41,082 bases of DNA, from IMG/VR virus record IMGVR_UViG_3300030101_001591, positions 1 through 41,082 of that record; one strand, given 5' to 3'. The notes beneath the pieces are model-generated. The model did not search any database. It saw only the letters and a program-made list of their open reading frames with translations, and had not been told where the DNA came from. This document shows, in pieces, positions 6,102 through 13,746 of the stretch. A program made the position numbers and the translations under genes. The DNA comes from a virus. Within the stretch, counting starts at the first letter, position 1. Each line of letters starts with the position of its first letter.

Positions 6102-8444
6102 CTAACTCTCTGTCTCCTGTTCACTCAACAACGGAGTTATGTCAAACATATTCTCTTCTTCAAGTTGTTGCTCTACTTCAGGTGTAACAGAGTTCATCAG
6201 ATTTGATTTTGCATCATTAAGCCTAGCTTTATATAAGCTAGCCGCCATATCAGCCCTATTAGATATCTTATCTAAATCTGAGCTAAATTTTTCGACTTCT
6301 AAACGTTTCTTAGCATGTACTTCTTCACGTGTAGCAGTCTGTAAGTCTCCTTTGACTTTCTTTAATTCTTCTTGCAACCCTTGTAATTCTGCCATCATTT
6401 GTTGCATTTGTCCAGAACGTTGCATAACTCCCTCTATATCTACAAGTTCTGTTTTCTTTAATACTTCGGTTTGATCTATAAGTCCCATTTGATACATTTG
6501 CATATATGTATTTAGTAGTGCCATTCTATTTGATGGTAAAGTAGAACCAGATACAACAACTAAATCATATCTACCTACACCTATATCATGGTATTTGATT
6601 ACACTTCCATCTCCCATTTCTTTATAAAAATTAATTTGTTCTTCTTTTTCTAAACCATTTGGTTGTACTAATCTAATAACTTTTTCTTCTGTATATAACT
6701 GCTGTATTAACGGTATTGCCACTCTACCAACTTGATTTAAAAAGTTTTCTATATCATCTCTTCTAGATTTAATTCTACGCTGGCCAAACTCGTCTACAAC
6801 TAATGTACCTCTATAAGTAGATGGTGCACTTCTACCACTACCCTGCATCATCTCAAAAATACCAAAACCATACTCTAAATCATATTTAGCATCGGCTTCA
6901 TTTTTATACAGTTCGTTCGGTAGTGGGACTGGGCCAGCAACAATCGGTGCACCCAATTCAGCATCAAATTCAATTACACTTGTACCTGCTTTACTCCATT
7001 CTTGTTCTATTTGATTTAAATCAGCAGAACCTCTAGGTATTAAAAGTTTTACATTAGTACTTGTACTTGCATGTGCTATAATTAATGAACGTATTTTGTT
7101 TATATATTCTTGTAAAGGTCTATATAATCTTACATCAGATTCTGGATATGGATTTCTGTGATGAACATTCATCAATGGTATAATAGGATAATCTTCTGTT
7201 GGCAACATTCTTTTATATAATAAATGATCTCCAACTGTTACAACCATTTCTATACAAGGTTTTGTTATTTCATTAGAAGTTATTTCTCCCAATCCTATCA
7301 ATTCCTCTGGTGATACAGGTATTAATGTAATAGTACTACCAGGTATAGCTTCTGGTGTTTCAATTCCATTAACTCTTACAGGTTCTGCTTGAACCATATT
7401 ACCCATTTCATCTACTTGAGGTTCTGGCAATTCATAATGAAATGTACCTCCAGTGTCCATTAACACTCTAGTTAAATCAGAAACAGCCTCATCTTCAAAG
7501 ACTACTACCTCTTCACCAGTAATTTTTCTTATCTTTATATATACTTTACTAATATATTCTACAAATTCTGAATCATCCATTAAAAATTCTCTTTGAGAAA
7601 ATGGTTCAAAAATATTATAATATGGCATCATAATTCTAGAATAACGTTCTGTATACTTTCTTTTTGTGTGCATTTGAGTATCATCGTCACCAAAAAACAT
7701 TTGTCCTTCAGTTGCAGCTAAATTTGTTACAGGATAATCATCTTCATTATCTGGTTCTGGATTTGCTTGTTCTATAATATCCATATAATCTGGATATACT
7801 AACTCTGCATATTCATCTGTCATATACTTACATACTAAAATATGTGCAGCATCTCTCGCATAAATATCTTTTGAGTTAGGATCTATAAAAACATCTAAAG
7901 GATTTATAGATTTAATACATACTTCGCCTTTACCTAAATCTGCTTGAGGGTCTTGAAATACTTGCATAACTCCCATACCGCCAACATAGTAATCATCTAT
8001 AATCTTTTTTAACTCTTCATCTCCAGATGATGATTGCCATATATATTGAAATAAATCAGAAAATACTCTAGCTGTCTTTCTATCAGAATCTTCACGTGCA
8101 GTTGCTCTAAACTGAGGTGAATTATATGTAAGCAAAGATTTTGCTGTTTCTACGATAGGATGAATACGATTGACTACGATTGGAGCCTGTCCACGTGATT
8201 CTAATACTTCTTGTTCTTCGTTAGTCCATTGAGCACCAGCTCTAAATTCTATAGACTCTTGAAACTTTTGAGCCCAAAGTTCTCTTGAACTCTTATATTC
8301 TGTAAATAATTCTCTTGTTAACTCTACTTCCTCAGGAATGGTATATGCACTAATTCTACCTTCATCAAAACCAAAAACAGTTTTATTGTCTGCTTTGTTT
8401 TGTTTTCTTGTTGCTGCTTTCTTTTTTTGAATCGTCCTTGGCAC
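6102..8444 (-). CDS. Portal protein
   Basis: The 780-aa length is close to the large portals of P22-like and related podoviruses. Typical portal features are visible: an early helical part with LWAQKFQESIEFRAGAQW, then ESRGQAPIVVNRIHP and a TAREDSDRKTARV stretch; a wing region with YYVGGMGVMQVF and NPLDVFIDP; a stem with YRGTLVVDEFGQRRIKSRR; and a long C-terminal coiled coil (residues about 660-760, rich in Q, E and K). It forms the ring at the DNA vertex through which DNA is packaged and ejected. Its start lies inside a small upstream frame. Confidence 0.9.
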   Translation of the reverse strand: MPRTIQKKKAATRKQNKADNKTVFGFDEGRISAYTIPEEVELTRELFTEYKSSRELWAQKFQESIEFRAGAQWTNEEQEVLESRGQAPIVVNRIHPIVETAKSLLTYNSPQFRATAREDSDRKTARVFSDLFQYIWQSSSGDEELKKIIDDYYVGGMGVMQVFQDPQADLGKGEVCIKSINPLDVFIDPNSKDIYARDAAHILVCKYMTDEYAELVYPDYMDIIEQANPEPDNEDDYPVTNLAATEGQMFFGDDDTQMHTKRKYTERYSRIMMPYYNIFEPFSQREFLMDDSEFVEYISKVYIKIRKITGEEVVVFEDEAVSDLTRVLMDTGGTFHYELPEPQVDEMGNMVQAEPVRVNGIETPEAIPGSTITLIPVSPEELIGLGEITSNEITKPCIEMVVTVGDHLLYKRMLPTEDYPIIPLMNVHHRNPYPESDVRLYRPLQEYINKIRSLIIAHASTSTNVKLLIPRGSADLNQIEQEWSKAGTSVIEFDAELGAPIVAGPVPLPNELYKNEADAKYDLEYGFGIFEMMQGSGRSAPSTYRGTLVVDEFGQRRIKSRRDDIENFLNQVGRVAIPLIQQLYTEEKVIRLVQPNGLEKEEQINFYKEMGDGSVIKYHDIGVGRYDLVVVSGSTLPSNRMALLNTYMQMYQMGLIDQTEVLKKTELVDIEGVMQRSGQMQQMMAELQGLQEELKKVKGDLQTATREEVHAKKRLEVEKFSSDLDKISNRADMAASLYKARLNDAKSNLMNSVTPEVEQQLEEENMFDITPLLSEQETES

Positions 8445-8538
8445 GCTTTACCTCTATATATCCCTTCGGTATCTCAATGTTTAATTTTGAAAGAATGTCT
8501 TCCATATTTAACGTATATTTATCTTTATCGTAGTCCAT
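8383..8538 (-). CDS. Small hypothetical protein overlapping the portal start (51 aa), short ORF
   Basis: This frame starts at ATG 8538 and ends within the first codons of the portal gene in another frame, overlapping it by 62 bases. The product begins MDYDKDKYTLNMEDILSKL, continues IEIPKGYIEVKRAK, and ends with a Lys/Ser/Gln-rich tail. The first 30 residues look like a genuine small folded unit. The upstream ribosome site is weak. It fills the only gap between terminase and portal, which supports it being real, but the evidence is modest. Confidence 0.45.
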   Translation of the reverse strand: MDYDKDKYTLNMEDILSKLNIEIPKGYIEVKRAKDDSKKESSNKKTKQSRQ

Positions 8539-8588
8539 AAAGTTTTATCCGTAATTTATTATTAAATTAAAGGTTTGTCAAGCACTTT

Positions 8589-10070
8589 CTATATTAATTT
8601 CCAATTTTTTCTTTGAGGCATAAAATAATTGTCTTCCTCGTAAACAAACTCTGCTTCATGAACAGGTTTATAACAATTTTTATTAGCATAGTAAAAACCG
8701 TCTAACAAGTCATCATGTTTACCTCTAGGATACAAAGTAAGTTCATCTACTAGTGCTTGCATATTTTTTTGTATAAATACTTTATTATTAGCAAATATAG
8801 GCTGCAAACTCTCCAATCTATAAGATTTTCTAGTTCTAGGATTTTCTTTTATTTCTAATCCTGGTATAAATAAACCCTCTTCTTCTGCACGTTCTTTAAT
8901 ATATTGACGTAACATTTCCTGATATCCTACAGATTCTATTCTAGTTTTAGAACTTTTATAGTTTTTGAAGTTTTGTATAATAGCATCTGCTAAATCTAAA
9001 GGTGTTGCTCTCTTTCTATAATATGGTAATATCCAGCGATTATTATCGGAATCAATAGCAATATTAAATATAACACTATAGTCTGCTCCTTTTTTAGTAC
9101 TAGATGCGGGATCGACTCCAGTAAACACGTTTACAGGTCTAATCTCTTCCACTTCCTCACCATTTATGTTCGTCAGTACGAGATTCGACAATCCCTGTTG
9201 ATCTCTTTCGATGAATCCATCATAGTAGTTAATATCTTCGGCACGAAATAAATTGTCTTCATCTCCTACAATTTGACACAAATATTCTCTATAAAATACC
9301 GACAATCTGTTAATACTATCTAATTCTTCTTTCTTTTCTACTAATTTTTTAATAGGCCATACTTCTGGCCACAAGGCTGTACCAGATTCTAAGTCAGGGC
9401 TAAACATTAAATTGCTCCAACCTTTCATGTCTTTCAGCGTTTCAACCATGCATCTTTCATGTTGAGGAGTACCAATAACACATATCCTCCCACGGAGTGG
9501 GTCCAGGGATGGAACACCAGATTGTAGAAGCCAACGTAAATTATACTCCATTGCCTCTGAAGTTTTTGTATTAACCTCGTCTTCTGGATCATCCAGTATA
9601 AGTAAAGTTGGTCTTTGATTCCCATGTTTGATTCCCCTAATTTGCTGTCCTGTACCTTTGCATATAATAATACTTCCATCTTTTAATTCTATCTCTGTAT
9701 TAGTCCACTTCCTGGCTGAGTTCTGTCCCCAATATCCAAAAAAGTATCTAAACTCTTGAGAATAATCTAATACGTCTTTAATAGTACCTAATAACTTTGT
9801 AGCATGTGATTGCGTTCTAGATACTAAAACAATTACTTTTACTCCTTTATCCATCATCAAATGCCATAAAGGATATACACCAGCTACTATAGAAGACTTA
9901 GCATGCCCACGTGGTGCTATAATATTAATTTGTTTTTTTTCGCTTTTAAGTTCTTTCACTATATCATAATGAAACCCTGGCGAGTTTTCACTAAACATAT
10001 TAGGCATAACCATCCTACCGAACAGAAGCATGTCCTGTTCCATTTCTAACAGTATCTTATCTTTTTTCAT
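8589..10070 (-). CDS. terL: Terminase large subunit (packaging ATPase/nuclease)
   Basis: This motor protein pumps DNA into the head and cuts the concatemer. The ATPase part shows a Walker A loop at about residues 52-59 (APRGHAKS) and a Walker B strand LLILDDPED near residue 155. The C-terminal RNase H-like nuclease shows a first Asp in VFTGVDPASS near residue 300 and a late acidic motif KHDDLLDG near 463. The length of 493 aa is normal. It lies just downstream of a candidate small subunit and upstream of the portal, the classical order. The Walker A is of the R-G-x-x-K-S type common in phage terminases. Confidence 0.96.
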   Translation of the reverse strand: MKKDKILLEMEQDMLLFGRMVMPNMFSENSPGFHYDIVKELKSEKKQINIIAPRGHAKSSIVAGVYPLWHLMMDKGVKVIVLVSRTQSHATKLLGTIKDVLDYSQEFRYFFGYWGQNSARKWTNTEIELKDGSIIICKGTGQQIRGIKHGNQRPTLLILDDPEDEVNTKTSEAMEYNLRWLLQSGVPSLDPLRGRICVIGTPQHERCMVETLKDMKGWSNLMFSPDLESGTALWPEVWPIKKLVEKKEELDSINRLSVFYREYLCQIVGDEDNLFRAEDINYYDGFIERDQQGLSNLVLTNINGEEVEEIRPVNVFTGVDPASSTKKGADYSVIFNIAIDSDNNRWILPYYRKRATPLDLADAIIQNFKNYKSSKTRIESVGYQEMLRQYIKERAEEEGLFIPGLEIKENPRTRKSYRLESLQPIFANNKVFIQKNMQALVDELTLYPRGKHDDLLDGFYYANKNCYKPVHEAEFVYEEDNYFMPQRKNWKLI

Positions 10071-10180
10071 TAGTCTTTTATAATCAAGGTAAGTTTAAAG
10101 TCTTCTGCTACCTGTGTAAGCACAGCAAGAAACTCTATCATATTTATTTTATTACCTTCTAATTTAATTGTTTTCTTCAT
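10070..10180 (-). CDS. Tiny protein between terminase genes (36 aa), short ORF
   Basis: The frame starts at ATG 10180 inside the end of the 255-aa gene and ends in a TAATG overlap with the large terminase start. The product begins MKKTIKLEGNKINMIEFL and is a short strand followed by an amphipathic helix. Tight stop-start coupling makes translation likely, perhaps mainly to couple terminase synthesis to the upstream gene. The function is unknown. Confidence 0.45.
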   Translation of the reverse strand: MKKTIKLEGNKINMIEFLAVLTQVAEDFKLTLIIKD

Positions 10181-10931
10181 CTGACATTCTCGTTTGTGTT
10201 GCTTTTAACTTTTTAGTTTGTTTATCATATGTATCTGCTATCTGATGAGACATATCCATTTCTATAGACTCTGTTATTTGTTTATTCTTAGGCTTCATAT
10301 CTAAAAACTCAGACAATTCTTTTGCAGCACGTATCATATTAGCTGGATCTTCTTTTACTTTAGCTACATCTACTGCATCTTTTATAACATCAAGTACATA
10401 TCCCTCGTCAATCTCTCTATCTATTAATATTTCTTTTAGTTTATCGGCCATAATTCTCTTAACCTCTTTAGTTTTTAACAATTTCTTTACAGCCATCTGC
10501 GGATTTTTCTGATCTGGCCTGTAAATTGTACCAATTTTATGTAAATCAGGCTTTTTACCTGATATTTTGTAGGCTAGAAACGCATCTATTGCTAATTCTG
10601 CTCTATCTCTTACTGCTTCTAGCTCTGAATACGTCTTAGTAGACACATTACTGTAGTTTTTACTATGGTAATGGGGTTCAAACTCTAATTTACCAGTCTT
10701 CGATACCCATTGCCTACCATATGGAAACACCATTTCAATGCTTGTACCATAAATGTTACGCTGTAAACACTCAGCCACATAACCATCGTCACTAATTCCC
10801 CAATCGCCTGGAGTACACTTGTTCCAATGTTTATATTTCTTGCCAGTTTCCTTAAATTCTTCCAGAGGATAGATGTAATAGTCTTCCTCTTCAAAGTTAT
10901 TTGCCTTCAGTCTTCTCTTTATCTTTATCAT
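10164..10931 (-). CDS. Probable terminase small subunit
   Basis: The 255-aa protein is directly upstream of the large terminase. The N-terminal half is of mixed character with many aromatic residues (PGDWGISDDGYVAEC), then a helical part. From about residue 135 there is a segment typical of small terminases that recognise DNA and oligomerise: KKLLKTKEVKRIMADKL, then a long helix with EILIDREIDEGYVLDVI and NMIRAAKELSEFLDM. This T-x-x-V-x-x-x-I-x-x-x-L and A-x-K-x-L-x-x-L pattern is shared by many small subunits. The N-terminal domain is unusual for the family, so confidence is moderate. Confidence 0.6.
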   Translation of the reverse strand: MIKIKRRLKANNFEEEDYYIYPLEEFKETGKKYKHWNKCTPGDWGISDDGYVAECLQRNIYGTSIEMVFPYGRQWVSKTGKLEFEPHYHSKNYSNVSTKTYSELEAVRDRAELAIDAFLAYKISGKKPDLHKIGTIYRPDQKNPQMAVKKLLKTKEVKRIMADKLKEILIDREIDEGYVLDVIKDAVDVAKVKEDPANMIRAAKELSEFLDMKPKNKQITESIEMDMSHQIADTYDKQTKKLKATQTRMSDEENN

Positions 10932-11118
10932 CTAAAGGATATTTTTTTTCTAAAAATTTTATAAAGTCTTCTTTATCGCCTTTCATGTCCATATATTCAT
11001 CTAGGGCCTTATCGCCGTTGTAAACTTGCAATCTTAACTGCTCTAGCTGAACCATTAAGGCTCCAATCATTCCTGCTATTTCTTTTATAGTAGGTTTCTT
11101 TTTTTGTTTTGGTATCAT
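10897..11118 (-). CDS. Small hypothetical protein (73 aa)
   Basis: No family is recognised. The product starts with a basic tail (MIPKQKKKPTIKEIAG), has one long helix (GMIGALMVQLEQLRLQVYNG), and ends in a charged Lys/Glu/Asp-rich segment. Its end overlaps the start of the probable small terminase by about 35 bases, so it belongs to the packaging operon. It could be a small accessory to terminase or a leader gene. Confidence 0.6.
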   Translation of the reverse strand: MIPKQKKKPTIKEIAGMIGALMVQLEQLRLQVYNGDKALDEYMDMKGDKEDFIKFLEKKYPLDDKDKEKTEGK

Positions 11119-11125
11119 ATTTTAC

Positions 11126-11154
11126 TTGACATCCTCATTTTTTAGTAGTATACT
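11126..11154 (+). promoter_or_regulatory. Near-consensus sigma-70-type promoter, rightward
   Basis: TTGACA at 11126-11131 and TATACT at 11149-11154 are separated by exactly 17 bases, a one-mismatch match to the bacterial housekeeping promoter. It points toward the early arm. Transcription from it would first run antisense through the 77-aa gene at 11198-11431. The -10 lies inside a 15-bp direct repeat, so a regulator could compete with polymerase here. Confidence 0.65.
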
Positions 11155-11194
11155 ATAAGTAGCACTTAACACATGTGTAAGTATACTATAAGTA
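11147..11194. repeat. 15-bp direct repeat in the divergent control region
   Basis: The sequence AGTATACTATAAGTA occurs at 11147-11161 and again at 11180-11194, 33 bp apart, about three helical turns. Each copy contains the palindrome AGTATACT. The first copy covers the -10 box of the rightward promoter. This layout looks like a pair of operator sites, or duplicated -10 elements used in both directions. Confidence 0.6.
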
Positions 11195-11197
11195 TTA

Positions 11198-11431
11198 CTA
11201 GTTCAACTCTCTTATAACATTAACATTCATTTCCATAGCTTCAGATACAAAATCAATCTCAGCCTGTGCATAATGCATACTCTTTACATGTATATGCTCT
11301 TCGTTACCAGGCTCAAAATCAAATTCAATCCACTCATCTGTTTTTTTATCTAATTTCTGGAGTTTTCCAGTCATTACCATTTCAAATAACATTCTTCTAG
11401 GTATTTTCATAATTTTTAATATACAACCCAT
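11198..11431 (-). CDS. Small hypothetical protein, first gene of the leftward arm (77 aa)
   Basis: The family is unknown. The product has MKIPRRMLFEMVMTGKL, then DEWIEFDFEPGNEEHIHV and an acidic helical end. An internal Met at residue 8 (ATG at 11410) is an equally possible start because no clear ribosome site precedes either. Being next to the divergent control region, it could be a small regulator, but no DNA-binding motif is evident. Confidence 0.5.
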   Translation of the reverse strand: MGCILKIMKIPRRMLFEMVMTGKLQKLDKKTDEWIEFDFEPGNEEHIHVKSMHYAQAEIDFVSEAMEMNVNVIRELN

Positions 11432-11558
11432 TTTTCAAAAATGCAACTAGAATGTATGTACGTCTTATATATAGTAATAGCCCCAAGCCTTTGACTTGGC
11501 TTGACTTGGCTTTTAGTTGAGTTTAGTCAATTACTTTAACTAAAATGGAGGGTTAACT
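11432..11558. promoter_or_regulatory. Divergent intergenic control region with nested repeats
   Basis: This 127-bp gap between leftward and rightward arms contains a tandem 10-bp repeat, TTGACTTGGC, at 11491-11510. It also has an inverted repeat CAAGCC/GGCTTG (11484-11489, 11498-11503) and a second inverted pair TTTTAGTT/AACTAAAA (11511-11518, 11538-11545) that ends just before the ribosome site GGAGGG of the first early gene. The leftward side also has an AT-rich TATATATA-like stretch. It probably holds operators and a leader hairpin for both arms. Confidence 0.5.
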
Positions 11559-11828
11559 ATGTTAATCATTAAGTATGTGAATTACGAATCACAAGGTAGT
11601 AGTGAGAAAACTACTAAGTTAGACAAAGGTTCTGTGCAAGCGGGAGACTTTGTGCAATTGAAAAAGAGTTTTGCAGAAGCAAACGATCAAGAGCAAGCAG
11701 AAGTATCTGCATTGTTAAAAGAAGGTTATGAACTAAGTCCTGTTCAGAGAGAGAGTATGAAAAAGCAGAATAGATATGCAGTTCGTAGCAAGGAAACTAA
11801 CGAGGAAGCTTCTTGGAATGACGAGTAA
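11559..11828 (+). CDS. Early small protein (89 aa), first gene of the rightward arm
   Basis: The gene starts behind a strong GGAGGG site. The product starts MLIIKYVNYESQGSS and is acidic and hydrophilic, with LDKGSVQAGDFVQLKKS and a Glu/Ser/Asn-rich end. No family is recognised. The first gene of an early arm is often a host-directed or regulatory protein, and a terminator-like hairpin right after it suggests it is made separately and in larger amounts than the rest. Confidence 0.65.
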   Translation: MLIIKYVNYESQGSSEKTTKLDKGSVQAGDFVQLKKSFAEANDQEQAEVSALLKEGYELSPVQRESMKKQNRYAVRSKETNEEASWNDE

Positions 11829-11833
11829 TAGAT

Positions 11834-11858
11834 AGAGGGACTTTGTTCCCTCTTTCTT
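11834..11858 (+). terminator. Rho-independent terminator-like hairpin
   Basis: AGAGGGA (11834-11840) pairs with TCCCTCT (11847-11853) around a 6-nt loop, and TTCTT follows. It lies directly after the first early gene. The U tract is short, so partial read-through to the downstream genes is likely. Confidence 0.6.
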
Positions 11859-11925
11859 ACTATTACTTAATACCCTACAATAGGGGCGAATGTGTTAAAA
11901 CTTAAAACTTAGAGAGGAGTTGGTC

Positions 11926-12141
11926 GTGAGTAACTTAGAAACTTGTAGTAAGCCTGACCTAGTTCATCAGCTTACATTAGTCTTTACTTGTAACAATAGA
12001 AGTGTCTTAGATAGTAATGTTCAACAAGTATTAGATGAATCTACAAAAGAAGAACTAATAGCATACAGACGACTTGGCGTCGTTAAAAGTATGAGAAGAA
12101 TAACCAAGATAGTAAAACAAAGAATTAAAGCAAGTGCTTAG
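11926..12141 (+). CDS. Small hypothetical protein (71 aa), GTG start
   Basis: GTG at 11926 is preferred over an upstream TTG because AGGAG (11915-11919) sits six bases before it. The product (MSNLETCSKPDLVHQL...) has a charged N-terminal part and a basic helical C-terminus (GVVKSMRRITKIVKQRIK). No family is recognised. The long gene-free RNA-like region begins at its stop codon. Confidence 0.55.
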   Translation: MSNLETCSKPDLVHQLTLVFTCNNRSVLDSNVQQVLDESTKEELIAYRRLGVVKSMRRITKIVKQRIKASA

Positions 12142-12545
12142 CTAGTATTTGCTTTAATGTTCGTAAGCATGTGAATGTGTATTAACCCACATCATGCTGA
12201 TTAGGTCTCGATAGAGTATGAGCATACTAAATAGTATGTGAATAGCTAGCAAAAGTTAGTACCATCGAACTCTGCAACAAAGTGATAGCGAGTAGGTTAT
12301 CACCAATAAATGCATAGAATACAAGGTCAAAAAAGTCGAGCCTTGCTATGTCATATGATTAATACAATGAACAAGAGTGGAGACACTATCAAACTTGTTT
12401 GAGTATGCCTGATAAGGTATGAGTGTGTATTGGTGTGAGGTAAGATCCTCACCAGATAAATCAACAGAGTTGTGAGTATACTCAAATCTCACACGAACAA
12501 GCTAGTCTACTAAGGAAACTTAGTAGGCTAGTAGTTTTACTCAGA
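12142..12545 (+). ncRNA. Candidate structured noncoding RNA, about 400 nt
   Basis: No convincing gene fits in this stretch, yet it is packed with inverted repeats. They are: 12166-12179/12188-12198 (11 bp with a 3-nt bulge); 12208-12212/12264-12268 closing a junction around two hairpins (12222-12239, 12245-12260); 12282-12287/12298-12303; 12312-12326/12341-12351 (11 bp with a 4-nt bulge, one G-U pair); 12370-12379/12384-12399 with a GAGA loop and 6-nt bulge; 12403-12421; 12435-12452; 12471-12493; and a 13-bp stem at 12502-12531 with a GAAA loop. Two GNRA tetraloops and one-sided bulges are typical of folded RNA. The strand is inferred from gene direction. Single-stranded DNA hairpins used as promoters are an alternative. 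Confidence 0.6.
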
Positions 12546-12580
12546 TACCTACAATAAGGAGTATAAGATGAGGTATGTTT

Positions 12581-12853
12581 ATGAGTAATTTAATAGCTCT
12601 AACTGTTATGATAGGACTAATAATAATATGTTTGTTCTTACTATGCATGTTAACAATAAAATGTTTTCATACATTAGTACATTATCATAGTTTGTTAGAT
12701 ACAGAGAGAGTAAAAGTGTGTGCGTTACAAGAAGATAACAAGCAAAAAGATCTTAAAATAGAAGAGTTGAAGCGACCACACACAACACGCAACGAGTACT
12801 TAACAAAGGAATTGTTCGATGATATCAAACAAAACAAATTTGAAAAAGTATAA
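12581..12853 (+). CDS. Small membrane protein with one TM segment and coiled tail (90 aa)
   Basis: The start is taken at ATG 12581, behind GAGG. An in-frame ATG at 12575 is also possible, and a 6-codon frame starting at 12568 behind AAGGAG overlaps both, so it may act as a leader peptide. The product begins with a strong hydrophobic helix (residues 3-27, LIALTVMIGLIIICLFLL...). This is followed by a hydrophilic, probably coiled part (LQEDNKQKDLKIEELK). It may be an inner-membrane early protein. The family is unknown. Confidence 0.6.
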   Translation: MSNLIALTVMIGLIIICLFLLCMLTIKCFHTLVHYHSLLDTERVKVCALQEDNKQKDLKIEELKRPHTTRNEYLTKELFDDIKQNKFEKV

Positions 12854-12962
12854 GAAGCGTGCAGTTAGTAAAAACCAAATCCGTAAACTTGTCTATAAGC
12901 AGAAAGCAAAGGCCGATAGAGCCGCTGATAAGTTTATGGATTGGGTGGAAAGCTGGAGATAG
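12819..12962 (+). CDS. Tiny basic protein (47 aa), short ORF
   Basis: The frame begins at ATG 12819, eight bases after AAAGGA, overlaps the end of the membrane-protein gene, and ends at TAG 12960-12962. The product starts MISNKTNLKKYKKRAVS, is strongly basic in the first two thirds (NQIRKLVYKQKAKADRA), and ends with an aromatic DKFMDWVESWR. A small nucleic-acid-binding or host-directed early peptide is possible. The site, overlap and G+C-rich codons make it likely real. Confidence 0.6.
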   Translation: MISNKTNLKKYKKRAVSKNQIRKLVYKQKAKADRAADKFMDWVESWR

Positions 12963-12969
12963 TTTCGGT

Positions 12970-13012
12970 GGCTATATAGTGCGGTGAACATTTTGTAGTA
13001 ACCGCACTAGCC
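12970..13012 (+). promoter_or_regulatory. Leader hairpin before the 129-aa gene
   Basis: GGC plus TAGTGCGGT (12970-12985, interrupted by a TATA bulge) pairs with ACCGCACTA plus GCC (13001-13012), giving a 12-bp stem with a 4-nt bulge and a 15-nt loop. It lies just before the AAGGAGG ribosome site. It could be an mRNA processing or stability element, or part of the same family of bulged hairpins seen in the upstream RNA region. Confidence 0.55.
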
Positions 13013-13026
13013 TATAAGGAGGAAAG

Positions 13027-13416
13027 ATGAAACCAAATATAGTAGATGTCTTTTACTCTCAAGATATGTTAGAAAGATATGAAGACCGTATCAGAATGAA
13101 AGATATATTCAATATGGATATAGATTTTACAATAGATGTAGATCAGATTGTTCGTGTTGAACAAATGTGGGAACGATATCATAACAATACTAACTGGTGT
13201 TATTTTGGGATACTTAAGACTGATGAAGAGTTAGTAGAAGATGGAATGTATGGTAGGCCGCCACATCCATATAAGATAGTGGGCCCAATGATGAAAATAG
13301 ATATAGATCTGTTTAGAAAAGCATTGTATTATGAAAGAAACAATATACAATATGAGTTCTATCTTGAATGTGCAATAAAGTATATTCATGTTAGAATGAG
13401 GAGGTTGAATGGATGA
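13027..13416 (+). CDS. Hypothetical early protein (129 aa)
   Basis: The gene follows a very strong ribosome site (AAGGAGGAAAG). The protein is acidic and aromatic, with MKPNIVDVFYSQDMLERY, a WERYHNNTNWCYFGIL stretch, GRPPHPYKIVGP and a helical, basic C-terminus. No motif or family is recognised. Expression is probably early and high. Confidence 0.65.
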   Translation: MKPNIVDVFYSQDMLERYEDRIRMKDIFNMDIDFTIDVDQIVRVEQMWERYHNNTNWCYFGILKTDEELVEDGMYGRPPHPYKIVGPMMKIDIDLFRKALYYERNNIQYEFYLECAIKYIHVRMRRLNG

Positions 13417-13603
13417 AGTAATAAAACCAAGATCAAAAGCTATGACTAACAAAGAAAGAAACAATGTAAAAATACAGTTTCATAAAAAATATGGAGCTTG
13501 GTACTATTTTAATTACAAGAAATTTAGTGCAAGCTTATCATACAAGAAATGTTGGTTAGAGAGATTTGATAAACAGAGTAATAGAGATAAACAAGGATGG
13601 TGA
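13409..13603 (+). CDS. Small basic hypothetical protein (64 aa)
   Basis: The start overlaps the end of the 129-aa gene and follows GAGGAGG. The product has many Lys, Tyr and Trp residues (YGAWYYFNYKKFSASLSYKK; CWLERFDKQSNRDKQGW) with one likely beta hairpin. The family is unknown. The aromatic/basic mix suggests nucleic-acid contact, but this is only composition. Confidence 0.55.
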   Translation: MDEVIKPRSKAMTNKERNNVKIQFHKKYGAWYYFNYKKFSASLSYKKCWLERFDKQSNRDKQGW

Positions 13604-13605
13604 AT

Positions 13606-13746
13606 ATGTATTATGATGTAGATAAAGACATAGTTTATTTTACTTGTCTTTCAATAGTAGAAATAATGTTCTTTTGTTTATGTATTGTCGTGTTATATGA
13701 GACAATCAAATATATTACAAGGATGGTGCGTAATGGAAAGAAATAA
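13606..13746 (+). CDS. Tiny single-pass membrane protein (46 aa), short ORF
   Basis: The frame begins at ATG 13606 (a GTG at 13600 is also in frame) behind AAGG, and overlaps the next gene by 14 bases. The product has a short polar start MYYDVDKDIVY, a hydrophobic helix of about 22 residues (CLSIVEIMFFCLCIVVLYET) and a basic end (RMVRNGKK). This pattern predicts an inner-membrane peptide with the basic end in the cytoplasm. The function is unknown. Confidence 0.5.
   Translation: MYYDVDKDIVYFTCLSIVEIMFFCLCIVVLYETIKYITRMVRNGKK

Noticed and set aside
12142-12545. tRNA or tmRNA in the gene-free region
   Set aside because: No acceptor stem with a matching T-arm (TTCRA loop) or CCA-type end could be built from the hairpins.
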